From: Paulownia fortunei
Lineage: Eukaryota; Streptophyta; Magnoliopsida; Lamiales; Paulowniaceae
Reading direction: 5' to 3'
Length of the DNA stretch: 64,000 nt
Assembly: GCA_019321725.1 (NCBI GenBank)
Contig: CM033109.1
Coordinates: 18,197,993 to 18,261,992 of the forward strand
The notes beneath the pieces were generated by a model, which saw only the letters and a program-made list of their open reading frames with translations, ran no database searches and was not told the origin of the DNA. The position numbers and the translations under genes were made by a program. Positions 20,728 through 32,588 of the stretch are shown piece by piece. Within the stretch, counting starts at the first letter, position 1, and each line of letters begins with the position of its first letter.

Positions 20728-22770
20728 CATTGTTTCAAATTATAAATGTTGGGATAAATGGTACTTTATATAACTGTTGGGATAAATGGTACTTTACATT
20801 TTTATTTTCTCAATTTTAGCATTTTAGCCTTAAAAGTAATTTAAAAGCATTTAATGCTCTCAATTTGCATTCATGTTTGCATTTTGCAACCATTTTAATT
20901 GACTTTTTACCTGAAAGTTTTTCATCAAGCTGCTATCGCCCTTCTTTTTCCTTTTTTCCCGCTCAAAGTTAAACAAAAGGCTTCGTAATATATTTTTTAT
21001 TACTGTTAATAGTGAATGCACAATAAATAATAGTATTTTTGTTACAAATAACATGTTGCAATATCATAAACAAACTAAATAGTTGTGAATAGTGGCTTGA
21101 AATAGTATTAATTGAGCCACTCAGGGCATTGGATGTCAGCTACTACATAACTATATAAATATTGTGTTTTCTGTCATCATGCTCAACCACTCTGTTTGTT
21201 TCTCATACCGTGACAATATTACTTGTAGCAAAAGTACTATCGCTTTTTGTGCCTTCTCCATAGATAGTAATAGAGAAATATTACGAATCTTTTATTTTTT
21301 TGAGTGGAAAAGAGGGGAAAAGATGGTGATAACAGCTGACAAAGAGTTTTTTTACAAAAAATTGATCAAAAATACCATGGTGTGAAGGATATAATAATTG
21401 TAAGTTAAGGGGATAAAGTACTTTTAAGTTCTTTTTGGAGATAAAGTTCTAAAATGGTGAAATATAGGAGAAAGAAGTGGTATTTACTCTAAATGTTGGG
21501 AGGAAAAAATAGTTATTTGTGGCCAAAAAAAAATATATATATATTTTTTTTATCCTTCCAAATATATAACCATTCTTGCATTTGCAAATAAAAAATAATT
21601 TGTTCAAGTTTTTCTTGAAGTTGAAATCAAGCCCAAAGGGCTCAGCCTCGTGTTCGGACTTGCTCAAGCTCACTGAAATGTTTCTGTTCTGTGTCCGTTC
21701 AATCTCGGTCTGACCAGTGGAAATCACAATGTCTAGCTATTTGGCTTGGCTCGGTAGGCTGTTGCAAGCTTATATCATTACAGTAAATTATCGCACACAT
21801 TGTGGGCTCAGCCTTACAAGATTTTCTGTTCATACTCCTGCCAATTCGATGGTGTTTGTCGAATTTATTTAAAAGGTTTTATAGGTTCCTATATTTTTTA
21901 AAATATTTTTAGAACTTATAAGATTTTAAATTTTATTTAAAAAATAAGTTTTTAAGGTATTTATATAAAATATGATAATAACTTATAATGTTGTAATCTT
22001 GTAATTAATATGGTCAAAATTAAATGAATTTTAAAATTTTAAAATAAATTAAGAACTCCTCACTATTTTAAAATGAATTTATAAGATCCTAAAATCTTAT
22101 ATTGTGGCATTTTATAAGTTTATTTTCTAAAAATTTTATCATACACTTTATGATATCTTATAAGCTTTCAAACATTTTATAAAATATTTTAAATAACTTA
22201 TAAACTCACCTTAAAACCATCTAAATTTCGCATCTAATTTCTAAATGTACGAACTTTATAATTATTTTTCACTCTATGGAAAACACAAATCAACAACAGC
22301 CACAATCAGCCTTAACTTTTTCCGTTTTCCAATCTTGGGTCTGTAATGAACTTGGCACTCATTTAAATACTGTGAGAAGAGAATCTAATATATCAGATAA
22401 ATAAGGAAAGGATGGAGGTGAAGAATGGTAAGATACAAGTCACGTAGAGCGGGAGTGAGTGCACTTGTGGGTGCCACGAAAGGTAAAAATCTAAAAATAT
22501 TTAAGAGCGGGGGAGCGATTTACAGCATGTAATAAAAATAATTAAAAATTAAAATAAGTAATTTTAATATTTTAAATAAGTCCCCATTGCATGTTAAATT
22601 ATATTATAATATTATTTAACATAACAAACCGAATTAAAATGATTATTTGTTTCACTTGGTCTTGAAAATAGTTTAATAGCATGATTAGTTATTCGAGTGA
22701 GCTCTGAAAATGTTTGATGAAAGGAAAAGATTACCGTTCTTTAAAAAAATTCTATGTAGTCAAACTCATT
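20728..22770. other. AT-rich spacer, no gene
   Basis: No recognisable coding sequence. It holds a 28-bp imperfect tandem duplication (20747-20796), an A9(TA)n T8 palindrome near 21522-21549, a possible MITE (21860-22240) and otherwise unique-looking AT-rich DNA. The longest open frame (21449-21727, -) shows no motif. Confidence 0.5.
21860..22240. mobile_element. Possible MITE with imperfect inverted repeats
   Basis: The two ends are rough inverted copies. The left has TTTATAGGTT, TTTTTTAAAATATTTTTAG and AACTTATAAGATTTT. The reverse complement of the right has TTTATAAGTTATTTAAAATA, TTTTATAAAATG and GCTTATAAGATATC. The CTTATAAG core is common in plant MITEs related to Mutator or hAT. No clear target duplication was found, so superfamily and ends are uncertain. 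Confidence 0.33.
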
Positions 22771-22775
22771 GTTAC

Positions 22776-22967
22776 AATTAGAAGATATTCAGTAATCAAG
22801 TCAAAAATAGAGAAGATTGTGTAAAAACTTGAATTATGGAACTTAGGATGATTAATTTAATTAAATTTGTATTGTTGTCAGATTCCTAGAATAGCTCCCT
22901 TGTGTTTTTATTTATTTGTATATTGTGTACTTGCAACATACAAGACAATACAATTAAGTTTTGTACA
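22776..22967 (+). repeat. 5' LTR of the Ale-like element
   Basis: 192 bp. It aligns along its length with 38300-38495 (for example GTAATCAAG, AAAAATAGAGAAGATT, CAATACAATTAA). The outer end is set by the GTTAC target duplication at 22771-22775 and the inner end by the PBS at 22968. The canonical TG start has decayed in both copies (AATT here, TTTT in the 3' copy). Confidence 0.85.
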
Positions 22968-22980
22968 TGGTATCCAGAGC
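22968..22980 (+). other. Primer-binding site, tRNA-iMet type
   Basis: TGGTATCCAGAGC directly abuts the LTR end. The standard copia site is TGGTATCAGAGC, so one C has been inserted. Confidence 0.8.
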
Positions 22981-23055
22981 ACTTTCGATTCCTTGAGCAA
23001 AAAACCCTAACTGTTCCCTAATTCTGCTTCCGCCTAAAATCAGCGACTACCCACC

Positions 23056-23860
23056 ATGTCCGACGAAGTTTCCGTGTCCACAATCTCTCCTGCAATGACT
23101 ACAAACGCCCCTGTGAATCTGCCAAAAGCCACTGCAACATAGGCCCCTACTTCGGAATCTCAGTCCATCCAGAATACTACCATAAAACTGAACGGAGAGA
23201 ATTCCTGCACTGGTCCCAGTCTGTGGGTATGTAAGTCTGTGGCATGGACAAAATCGACGATTTGACAGGATAAAAGAAGGAACCTGCACTCGAGGACCCG
23301 ATTTATCCAACTTGGGATGCCGAGAACTCCATGGTGATGACTTGGTTGGTGAATTCAATGAAGGAAGATATCAACTCCAACTTCGTGTGATATCACACGG
23401 TTTAGGAGCTTGAAGACAATGTCAACCAAATCTACTCCGACTTGGGAAATCAGTCCCAAGTGTAAGAATTAATGCTGAAACTTGGAGAAATTAGCCAAGG
23501 TGAGGATATCGTTACTAAGTACTTTAATTCCTTAAATCGCCTCTGGCAGGATTTAGATTTATTTTATGATTATGAGTGGAAATGCCTGGAGGATTGTCAA
23601 CACTATAAGAAAATGATGGAGGACAACCGTATCTTTAAATTTCTTACTGTCCTTAACATTGAGTTTGATGAGGTTAGAGGAAAAATAATTGGTAGGCAAC
23701 CCCTCCCATCTATTGGGGAAATATTTTCTGAAGTTCGTCGTGAGGAGAGCCGCTACCTTGTCATGCTCGGCAAGAAAAACTTTGGCATCACTTTTCAAAA
23801 TTAAGCCATTGCTGCCAGTTCTAATGTTGGTCGAACCACTCCTAAAAGGCCCGATGAAAA
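23056..23860 (+). pseudogene. gag: Ale gag, 5' part, interrupted by copia-2
   Basis: The ATG at 23056 opens MSDEVSVSTISPAMTT with a stop at about 23140. Shifted frames then give TIKLNGEN, KIDDLTG and TWDAENSMVMTWLVNSM. 23472-23804 has LKLGEISQGED, KYFNSLNRLWQDLDLF, FLTVLNIEFDEVRGKIIGRQPLPSIGEIFSEVRREESR, which is the UBN2-type gag of Ale copia elements. A TAA at 23802 lies in the same frame that continues to 23860. The coding frame resumes at 32594 on the far side of copia-2. Several frameshifts inactivate it. Confidence 0.85.
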
Positions 23861-25979
23861 TGTGGGTTCGCGCGATTCCAGGAACGTATACGCAGCGGAA
23901 TTTAAAATTTTTCAAAAACATAAATATACATTACATCACATGTAATTAAAACGAATCTCGGAATCCTTTCGCGATTACTCAGTTGTGCATTTTCTGATAG
24001 TTAAAATAAGAAAGTTTCAAAAACTCTTACATTGATTTGCACTCCGGCTGATGTAGGGATTGAAACGATTCAAATCGTTATCCCTGAATGAAAGTATCTC
24101 CATGTTCTTCAATTCAAAACCCTTTTGATTGAAATTTGATTCGCTTCTAGGATCCCAAATGTTATCCCTCTAACGGTATCCACATCTTGGATGCCCACTC
24201 ACAATCGAATCCTATGCTAGTAGTTTTCGATTCGATAATTCTATCCCAAAATGATTTTGTTTGGAACAAGAATACACTAACAATTAGTGTTTTAGGTGTC
24301 TAATTTAATTCTTAATTCAACAATTAAATCAAAAATTAAACTAGATAAAAGGTGGTGAACTTTTGGAGATTGAAAGGAAAGGAGAGACGAATTTTTGGAG
24401 ATGAAAGAAAACTATTTTTCTTCTCAAAAAATCCGCAATTAAAATTCCCATAAAAATATACAAGAAGATTGTCAATCAAAACTATCACAAGTTCTTTCTA
24501 TATAGGACTCTTCTTCCTTTCTTATCTCCAACTCTTATGGTAAGTTTCCTTATCCCATAAAGACTTTCCTTTTTCCTTATTACCTCATAGAAATTGAATT
24601 CCCAATTCAACTTCCTCTAGGAATTGGATTTCCAATATAATTCCTAATGGGCTTCCTACAAGCCCACACCTAATGGGCCTAGGCCTAAATAATCAATTAG
24701 GCTCTACTTTAATTGATTCAATCAATTAAATTGATTCATTTAATCAATTAGGCCCATCTTACTTAATTGATCCAATCAATTAATTAAATGTTCCAATTGG
24801 ACTTCCTAATCTAATTAGGTCCGATCAATTAAACTAATTAATTAATTGAATTAATTCCACACTTGAATTAATTTAACCCCATTAATTAATTACATTAATT
24901 AATTTAATCAAATACTTGGATTAATTTCTAGGCTAGAAATGGACTTGTCCAAGTTTTGTGTGTGACCCCTTAGGTTCACTTTAAACTAGCCGTGGGCTCA
25001 CAACTCTTGTGACTTAATTAAACAATTAATTGTTTTGATTAATTAATTCAATTAATTAATTCTCTTGAAATTAACTCATTAATTCCAAGAACCCACAAGA
25101 CATGAGAAGCATCTAGCAATGCATCATGACTCCTAGTCTAAGGTGAATGTGCAAACCTATTTCAATTACGAATACCATGCAAGTACGGTCATTCCGTCAT
25201 CTAATCTCCCGATTGAGGCTAGGACATGAATATTGAGTCGAAACCTTATTAACTCAATAATTATGTTTCCATTCCTAGTAGCTTGACTCGATGATGAATA
25301 ATTAGAAAACCCCACATCTAATTTTCATCCAACCTTGACCAAGGATTTTAGAGTCAAATACAGTGGAACATATAGGAGATTCACCTATTCATCTAGATAG
25401 GTGACGAATCCTTTGTTGGCCACTCATTAATCTCCATACTTGAAGATGTTACATCCAATATAAACCCCTTGTGATTGTCATGCAATCGGGAAATACATCA
25501 AAGTACAACATCTCATGCACAAGGTTACCAGGGTGCCTTAAGTCCAAGGACTAATTCTTGCACTATCGTAACGAGAAAATTTCCATTCGACAATAGAATA
25601 TTTCCATTTGAGAATTTTCAGGTGGGGTTGTTCAGTGTACTTATTCCCAACAAGTACCCGCATACATGCACTAGTGTCTCCATATACTTACGAATGAGGC
25701 ATCCTCCTTTCGAGCCTGCATCGTATGCGCAAGTTTTAACGAGATCAATGATGTCCCATCTCATTAATCCTTAACTTGGAACCTTAGAGGCATATTCCAC
25801 GATCACCATCATATGCGCAACCATGCCCCATAGCTATGTGTGATCTAAGGACTTTATCTAATTTTTATGATGAATTTAAGATAAAGATTGCCATTTAAAT
25901 GATATTAATATAAATAAGAATGATTCGCAAGAGTATAAGAATGACCAGAACAATTGACACGCCGGACACTACTCTAACA
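23861..25979 (-). repeat. 3' LTR of copia-2
   Basis: 2119 bp, TGTGGGTTCG at 23861 and ACTCTAACA ending at 25979 on the plus strand, so TG...CA on either strand. A minus-strand TATA candidate TATATAG lies near 24499-24505. Upstream of it in U3 is an AT-rich block (24700-25060) and four TGGGCC/TGGGCT words within 24648-24756. The 5' LTR lacks about 500 bp of this U3 region. Confidence 0.87.
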
Positions 25980-25995
25980 ATCTCCCATTTGCCCT
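25980..25995 (-). other. Polypurine tract of copia-2
   Basis: The minus strand reads GGGCAAATGGGAGATT directly before the LTR start TGTTAG. This AATGGGAGATTGTTAG arrangement is the usual PPT-LTR junction of this copia type. Confidence 0.7.
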
Positions 25996-28350
25996 AGAGA
26001 CAATTGCCCTCGTATTAAAGCCCATCTTCTGAAGATGTCCTTCAAATACTTATCTAAAGGGTTAAAACAGTGGGTCTGCTATATTTTCTGCGAGGCAAAT
26101 CTTTCCACGTGGTGTTGCCTCTACCAATGATTTTCATAACCAGGTTATTGCTAATCTATTTCTGCTTGATCCTTTGATGAGACCTTGGCTTCTTTGCTTG
26201 TGCAATAGCCCTCATTGTTATTGCAGTACTCTAGTACTCAATCAACAATGGTTGGAACTACATCTAACATTTAGATTAAGTTCCTTATCAAAACAATCCA
26301 TTTTTGCAGCATCGTATGCCAAGATATTGAATCACAGTGGTGGAATCCACGATTGTTACAAGCTTGGAACTCTTTCCAACTAACCGTCCCACCATTTAGG
26401 ATGAACATGAATTTAGACATAGACTTCAAGTCATCTACTTTAGACTAAAAACTAGATGAAGCATCTAAGTTTCATTCTCCATAACCGAACTCCAAAAAGA
26501 AATCCTTAGTGCTTCATAAGTACTAAAGATTGTCTTTACGGCTTCTAATGCTTTTCGCATCAAATTGATTGATATTTTGCTCGTAACACTTAGAGCATTT
26601 CTAATATCAAATCATGTACATAGATTTGCATATTTTATGCTTTCTTTTAAGGATGTATAAAATATGTGAGTCATTATTTCTCTTTCATTCAAAAGTCTTT
26701 GGGGACGAGGACTTCGAAAGAAAAATCCCATAACTCATAAACAAGAATCTCTCCTAGGATTCTTCAATGCTAAACCCTTTTAGCATCTATGTACTTGGAT
26801 TTAGGATAGTCCAAGCATCCTTTCAGATCTATCTCCATAAATCTCAATCCCCAATCCCTAAGATGCTTATCCAAATATCTCTTGGAGAACTTTGTAGATG
26901 ACAAATCTCAATTGACTGCAACATTTCTACATCATCTCTATGAGTAAAATGTCATCAATGTAAAACACAACAATCATCACCATACTCCCACTAACCCTCT
27001 TGTACACATATAGCTCATTCGCATTCCTAAGGAAATCAAACCATTTGATTACTTTAGAGAATCAAATGTTCCACATTCGGAAAAATTATTGATCTCTAAA
27101 GCTCGCAAACTTTTTGCTTGCGTTTGTTTGATATGAAGACCTCAGATCGCTTAACTTATATCCTTTTCTCAATACCCCTATTGAGAAATATGGTCTTCAT
27201 ATCCCTTTGCCATATCTAATAGTCGTAATACGTAGATATAACTAGCATACTCTAAATGGACTTTAGCATCACGTCTGGTAAAAAGTATCCTCAATAGTCA
27301 ACACCTTGACTATAAGCATAACATTTTGCTACCAGTCCTGCCTTTATAGGTCACCACATCCCCATGTTCTTCAATTTATATTTGTAGACCCGTTTGCAGC
27401 TAATGGGAACTATTCCACTAATGGGCCACCAAGGTCAAACCTTGTTGGAGTACATAGAGTCCATTTTGGATTGCATGGCATTTTCCCAATTTCTGAATTG
27501 ATGACATACATCTTTACTCCTTATGTAAATCAATATTTAAAAAGAAGATCCTCCTTGCTGCTCTCTAGCAAGAGACTCTTATCATATAAGTAGCCCCGAG
27601 ATCCTTTTAGATCTCTATGGAGGTTGTGTACTAGAAGTTTTAGTAATTTGTTCATACACCATTGCCACTTGTGAGACAAACTGTGGTTCTTGAAATGTTT
27701 CAAGTTCTATGATCTAGCAATTTCTATCTAATAGAAATTCCTTCTTCTCAAGAAGGTGGTGTCCCTAGAAAACAAACTATTTTGTTATTAGGAACGTTAG
27801 AAATGGTATTCTTTAGATTCATTTAGATACCACAAATTTGCATAAGCTGGATTCATATCCATCTTATCTCCCACTAACTGCTTTAAAGAAGTAGGCCCAT
27901 TTATACCTTAGGTTATATATGAGGGGTCTTTTACCACATCATATCACATATGATGTTTTTTAGCACCGATTTAGATGATATCCTTACTTGATAAGAATAT
28001 CATTGATTCTTGGGTGAATTCCCAGAATGAAGGAGGAATAAGTGAAACTCAACTTGGATTCACTTAAAGTGAGAATCTAATTCTCCATTAGATAATCAAG
28101 AACTTACCACCTTAGTATTTTCTTCATCGATCACATCGATTGATTTAATACTTTGGCCGATTTAATTCTCTACTTCATGCCTAAATTCTTTGAACCTTCA
28201 AAGAATCTTAGAATAATGAAGTAAGAATAGTTTGCTTGTACACTAATACTTAGTGGACTGCTTACATTCCTTTGGATCATATCCAAAGGCATGGTTTGCT
28301 CCATTTGTCCCACAAATGGTGATTTGGTCATGTTTTCTTAAAGATAAGAT
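25996..28350 (-). pseudogene. copia-2 pol remnant: RNase H, RT, integrase
   Basis: The minus-strand order from 28350 down is an integrase fragment near 28200-28340 (WSKPC-, then a stop-rich core), the post-integrase block, RT and RNase H. The RT box FYIDDILLIE has YIDD at 26951-26962. The RNase H end near 26000-26160 has IIGRGN, RICLAENIADPL and a final MGFNTRAIV up to the polypurine tract. Nearly every 20-40 codons there is a stop or frameshift. Identification rests on motif order and on nucleotide resemblance to copia-1 in the same positions. No active enzyme could be made. Confidence 0.7.
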
Positions 28351-28779
28351 TTACAAGTTGGCACCTCATGCAAGTCCAAAAGGTCAAGCAAATGTACCAT
28401 CTTTTGAACTCTTTCTTTAGAGATATGACATAATGTAGCTAACCACAAGTATGCACTGTTTTGATTATCTAATTCTTATATTACTTTGTTGATTATGTAG
28501 CATGGAATGTTGGGATTGTATAGTTCATTTGTTAATGTATCAAAGACAATTAACTAATACTATCATAATTCCATCCAGAGTTAAGTGGATCATTCCTATA
28601 GCCAATAAAGCAACACTTACTTTATTCTCAAGCTTAAGGATCGTCCTTTATCATAGTCTCCATTTTTCTTGTCATCCACTACAACCCCTTGCAAAGATGG
28701 GATCATATCCGATATCCGATATCCAAGAAAAAATTTATCAATCTTAATGGTTGATATCAACAATATATAAACTTGAATT

Positions 28780-28960
28780 AGAACCCCTTCTAATTCAACT
28801 AAGCAAGTCAATACTTGTGTTTCCTCTTTCTATGCCCTAAATATCCACAATGGTGACAAACATCTATATTGAGCTGGTAAGTTTGTCTGTTTGTCTAGAT
28901 TATCCTATGTGAATTACTAGCAATAACCATTATCATATGCGAGACAGAAATTTAAGCATT
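28780..28960 (-). pseudogene. copia-2 gag zinc knuckle, rest of gag deleted
   Basis: The minus strand reads CHHCGYLGHRKRKH at about 28815-28856. This is a zinc knuckle in which the last Cys is His. In copia-1 about 730 bp of gag separate the knuckle from the start codon and leader. Here the leader-like sequence begins only about 125 bp upstream of the knuckle, so the MAKNPLAS-type gag body is missing. Confidence 0.6.
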
Positions 28961-30950
28961 CATTCAATTAATATCCATTTATGATATGGTCTTTAATCAT
29001 AAATGTCTCCCACTATTTTTCAAATCCCATCACCCTCTAGATGAAAATTCGAGAAATCTAATTTCTTAGTAGGCTTGAAGTCCAACTAGCTTGCCATACA
29101 CCCCAATTTTATGAGCCCATACAAAAAACTAAAAGGTAGCTAACAACATTAGCAATTGCATCCCCATGCAACCTTCAGCTATTTTGCCTCACCTCTTCCC
29201 ATACACCCCAATTTTATGAGCCCATATGGTACTAAGTGTCAAACATTACCCATCAAACATCCATGTAGATAGAGCATCTAAACGTCCTACGACTTATAGC
29301 CAACAATAAAGACGAGTCCACCCCATGGGCATCTCAATGCTTAGTAGTGGTCACAACTTGCCTACACTTAGCACATCCCACGACTCATGGCCAACGGACT
29401 AAATGTGGTAGCGTATCAACATGCCACTACTTTTGATGGAAGGCATGGACGATTGGGTCCTACCCAATATTGCCCATTTATGCTTGATATGAACTAATAA
29501 AGGTTCTTAACTTGAAACATTTTCAAGTGAGGGTCATACTAGATTTATTATACAAGGTCTCATCGTTTTCTTTTCTTGTTTATTTAATGTTCACTATCCT
29601 AACGATGACAAGCATACATCATAAGGAAGCATTAAATAAACACAAATGTATCATATACATCCTAAAATAAATAGATGATCATGAGCCTTTAATCCTATGC
29701 GATCTACTTGAGCCAAATTGGATCTGAGTCAATCTAAGGGTGATAATTAAAATGCAAATAGACCTATCTATTACATAAATATATCCCATACATTCATGGG
29801 CCTTGTTTCCTCATTTTTCCTCCGTCTTCATTCAATGTTCTTGTAATGTCGCCAAATTACAAAAAGATTAACCTCACCGCCTAATTCTACTCTCATTACA
29901 TTTGCTAAAACTACAAGAAACCTTGGAACAATTCCAAAAGGAGATACATAGGAGGGAGATAGAAGTACATCAAGAATAAAAAAGAGAAAGGTGAGACTCG
30001 CAGGCCTCATTTTAATTAAAACCTAAAAATAACCAATTATGCATAAAATTAAACCAATCAGCCTAGCCTCTATGATCATCCAACTAGCATGCTTAACATA
30101 AATCATCACATGATAATGAAACAAATAAATTTACCGATTATGTTATGTGCAATTTCTTTCAAATTTGGGATTTTTATGAAAAATGATTTTTCAAAAATTA
30201 AAATTAACATTTAATTTTAAAATAAAAAATTATAAACTTCACGTAATAATTACGTAACTAGGCGGGATGGACAACAGTTCAACAAGGTTGTTGCCCGTCG
30301 AGTGGCTGGGCAGACCACACGTCGGGTGGCTGGGCGCCCGCATGTCAGGTGCCGACTGCCCACCAGACGTCACACGTCGGGTGGCTGGGCACCCGCACGT
30401 CTGGTGTGACTGGCGACCCGGCGCCCGATGTCAGGTGGTCGGCAGCCCACCCGACTTCACACGTCGGGTGCCGACGCCTGCACGCAGGGTGATTGGCAGC
30501 CCACCCGATGTCACACGTCGGTGGTCGGACTCCAATTTTTATTGTCCAAGAATTCAAGATTTTCACAAAATCTTGATTTCATAGTTTCTTGATCTCATCA
30601 AGAAATTTTGAAAACTTGATAAAAACTAATTTTTCTTGATCAAGAAATCAACTTATTTGATTTTATTTTTTTATTTCTTGCCACGTTTCAAGAAATTCAA
30701 GATTTCACAAATCTTGAAATTTTTGGATCAAGAAATTCAAGATTTCACAAATCTTGAAATTCTTGAAAATCAAGAAATCCAATTTCTTACTCGTCTCATT
30801 TCTTAAAACGTTTTAAGATTTAAAACGATTAATAATATTAATCCCAAATAAAGAAATTAATTGATTCAAAACCAATCACAAATATAAATATTTAATCTAT
30901 CACATATATTAAATAAACATAATCGAAAAGTATCAGAAATGCACGAACCT
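28961..30950 (-). other. copia-2 long untranslated leader
   Basis: 1.99 kb without coding potential. 28980-29800 resembles the copia-1 leader and contains two copies of CACCCCAATTTTATGAGCCC about 107 bp apart (29097 and 29204). 30260-30530 is a GC-rich block of repeated CACGTCGGGTGG and TGGGCGCCCG-like words. 30545-30780 is an array of short hairpins. The PBS lies at the upstream end. Confidence 0.65.
30260..30530. repeat. GC-rich minisatellite-like block in copia-2 leader
   Basis: Degenerate repeats of ACACGTCGGGTGG, CTGGGC and GCAGCCCACCCGA occur about every 30-60 bp in an otherwise AT-rich element. Open frames on both strands (for example 30267-30584) arise from the lack of AT-rich stops and show no known domain. 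Confidence 0.6.
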
Positions 30951-30964
30951 TGGCTCTGGTACCA
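30951..30964 (-). other. Primer-binding site of copia-2, tRNA-iMet type
   Basis: The minus strand reads TGGTACCAGAGCCA, one substitution from the canonical TGGTATCAGAGCCA. It lies 2-4 bases inside the LTR end. Confidence 0.85.
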
Positions 30965-30966
30965 CT

Positions 30967-32588
30967 TTTGGGTTCGCGCGATCCCTGAAAATGTATACGC
31001 AGCGGAATTTAAAATTTTTCAAAAATATAAATATACATTACATCACATATAATTAAAACAAATCCCGAAACCTTTCGCGATTACTCAGTTGTGCATTTTC
31101 TGATAGTTAAAGTAAGAAAGTTTCAGAAACTCTTACATTGATTTGCACTCCGGCTGATGTAGGGATTGAAACGATTCAAATCGTTATCCCTGAATGAAAG
31201 TATCTCCATGTTCTTCAATTCAAAACCCCTTTGATTGAAATTTGATTCGCTTCTAGGATCCCAAATGTTATCCCTCTAACGGTATCCACACCTTGGATGC
31301 CCACTCACAATCGAATCCTATGCTAGTAGTTTTCGATTCGATAATTCTATCCCAAAATGATTTTGTTTGGAACAAGAATACACTAACAATTAGTGTTTTA
31401 GGTGTCTAATTTAATTCTTAATTCAACAATTAAATCAAAAATTAAACTAGATAAAAGGTTGGTGAACTTTTGGAGATTGAAAGGAAAGGAGAGACGAATT
31501 TTTGGAGATGAAAGAAAACTATTTTTCTTCTCAAAAAATCCGCAATTAAAATTCCCATAAAAATATACAAGAAGATTGTCAATCAAAACTATCACAAGTT
31601 CTTTCTATATAGGACTCTTCTTCCTTTCTTATCTCCAACTCTTATGGTAAGTTTCCTTATCCATAAAAACTTTCCTTTTTCCTTATTACCTCATAGTCTA
31701 TATAGCAATGCATCATGACTCCTAGTCTAAGGTGAATGTGCGAACCTATTTCAATTACGAATACCATGCAAGTACGGTCCTTCCGTCATCTAATCTCCCG
31801 ATTGAGCCTAGGGCATGGATATTGAGTCGAAACCCTATTAACTCAATAACTATGTTTCCATTCCTAGTAGCTTGACTCGATAATGAATAATTAGAAAACC
31901 CCACGTCTAATTTTCATCCAACCTTGACCAAGATTTTAGAGTCAAGTACAGTGGAACACATAGGAGATTCACCTATTCATCTAGATAGGTGATGAATCCT
32001 TTATTGGCCACTCATTAATCTCCATACTTGAAGATGTTACATCCAATATAAACCCCTTGTGATTGTCATGCAATCGGAAAATACATCAAAGTACAATATT
32101 TTATGCACAAGGTTACCATGGTGCCTCAAGTCCAAGGACTAATTCTTGCACTATCGTAACGAGAAAATTCCCATTTGACAATAGAATATTTCGAATTGGG
32201 AATTTTTAGGTGGGGTTGTTCAGTGTACTTATTCCCAACAAGCACCCGCATACATGCACTAGTGTCTCCACACCAATACCTATGGAACGAGGCATCCTCC
32301 TTTCAAGCCTGCATCGTATGCGCAAGTTTTAACGAGATCAATGATGTCCCATCTCATTAATCCTTAACTTGGAACATTTTAAGATCACAGCCTTAGAGGC
32401 ATATTCCACGATCACCATTATATGCGCAACCATGCCCCATAGCTATGTGTGATCTAAGGACTTTATCTAATTCTTATGATGAATTTAAGATAAAGATTGC
32501 CATTTAAATGATATTAATATAAATAAGAATGAGTCGTAAGAGTATAAGAACGGCCAGAACAATTGGCACTCCAGACACTACTCTAATA
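30967..32588 (-). repeat. 5' LTR of copia-2 with U3 deletion
   Basis: 1622 bp. It aligns almost base for base with 23861-24590 and 25100-25979, but the part matching 24590-25110 is missing; the junction is at about 31695-31702. The retained TATATAG box is at 31606-31612 on the minus strand, so the deletion starts about 85 bp upstream of it. The outer end reads ACTCTAATA against ACTCTAACA in the 3' LTR. Confidence 0.85.

Larger units (their letters stand above)
23861..32588 (-). mobile_element. Ty1/copia element 'copia-2', gag-deleted, nested in Ale gag
   Basis: LTRs at 23861-25979 and 30967-32588 flank a minus-strand interior with polypurine tract, RNase H, RT, integrase, zinc knuckle, long leader and a tRNA-iMet PBS. 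A GAAAA duplication at 23856-23860 and 32589-32593 flanks it, and the Ale gag frame continues across the two sides. Family layout and U3 ends match copia-1. About 670 bp of gag seen in copia-1 are absent here, and pol is full of stops, yet the shared LTR parts differ by only about 2 percent by eye. A defective copy mobilised by proteins of a relative is the simplest reading. Confidence 0.88.

Noticed and set aside
23559..23921. 120-codon minus-strand frame
   Set aside because: Antisense shadow of the Ale gag gene, which has clear family motifs on the plus strand.
25475..25774. 99-codon plus-strand frame, with a relative at 32175-32360
   Set aside because: It lies in LTR sequence; the recurrence is due to the two LTR copies, not a gene.
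30267..30584. Open frame of 105 codons with repeated RRVA/HVGW-like peptides
   Set aside because: It is a translation of the GC-rich minisatellite in the copia-2 leader. The opposite strand is also open.
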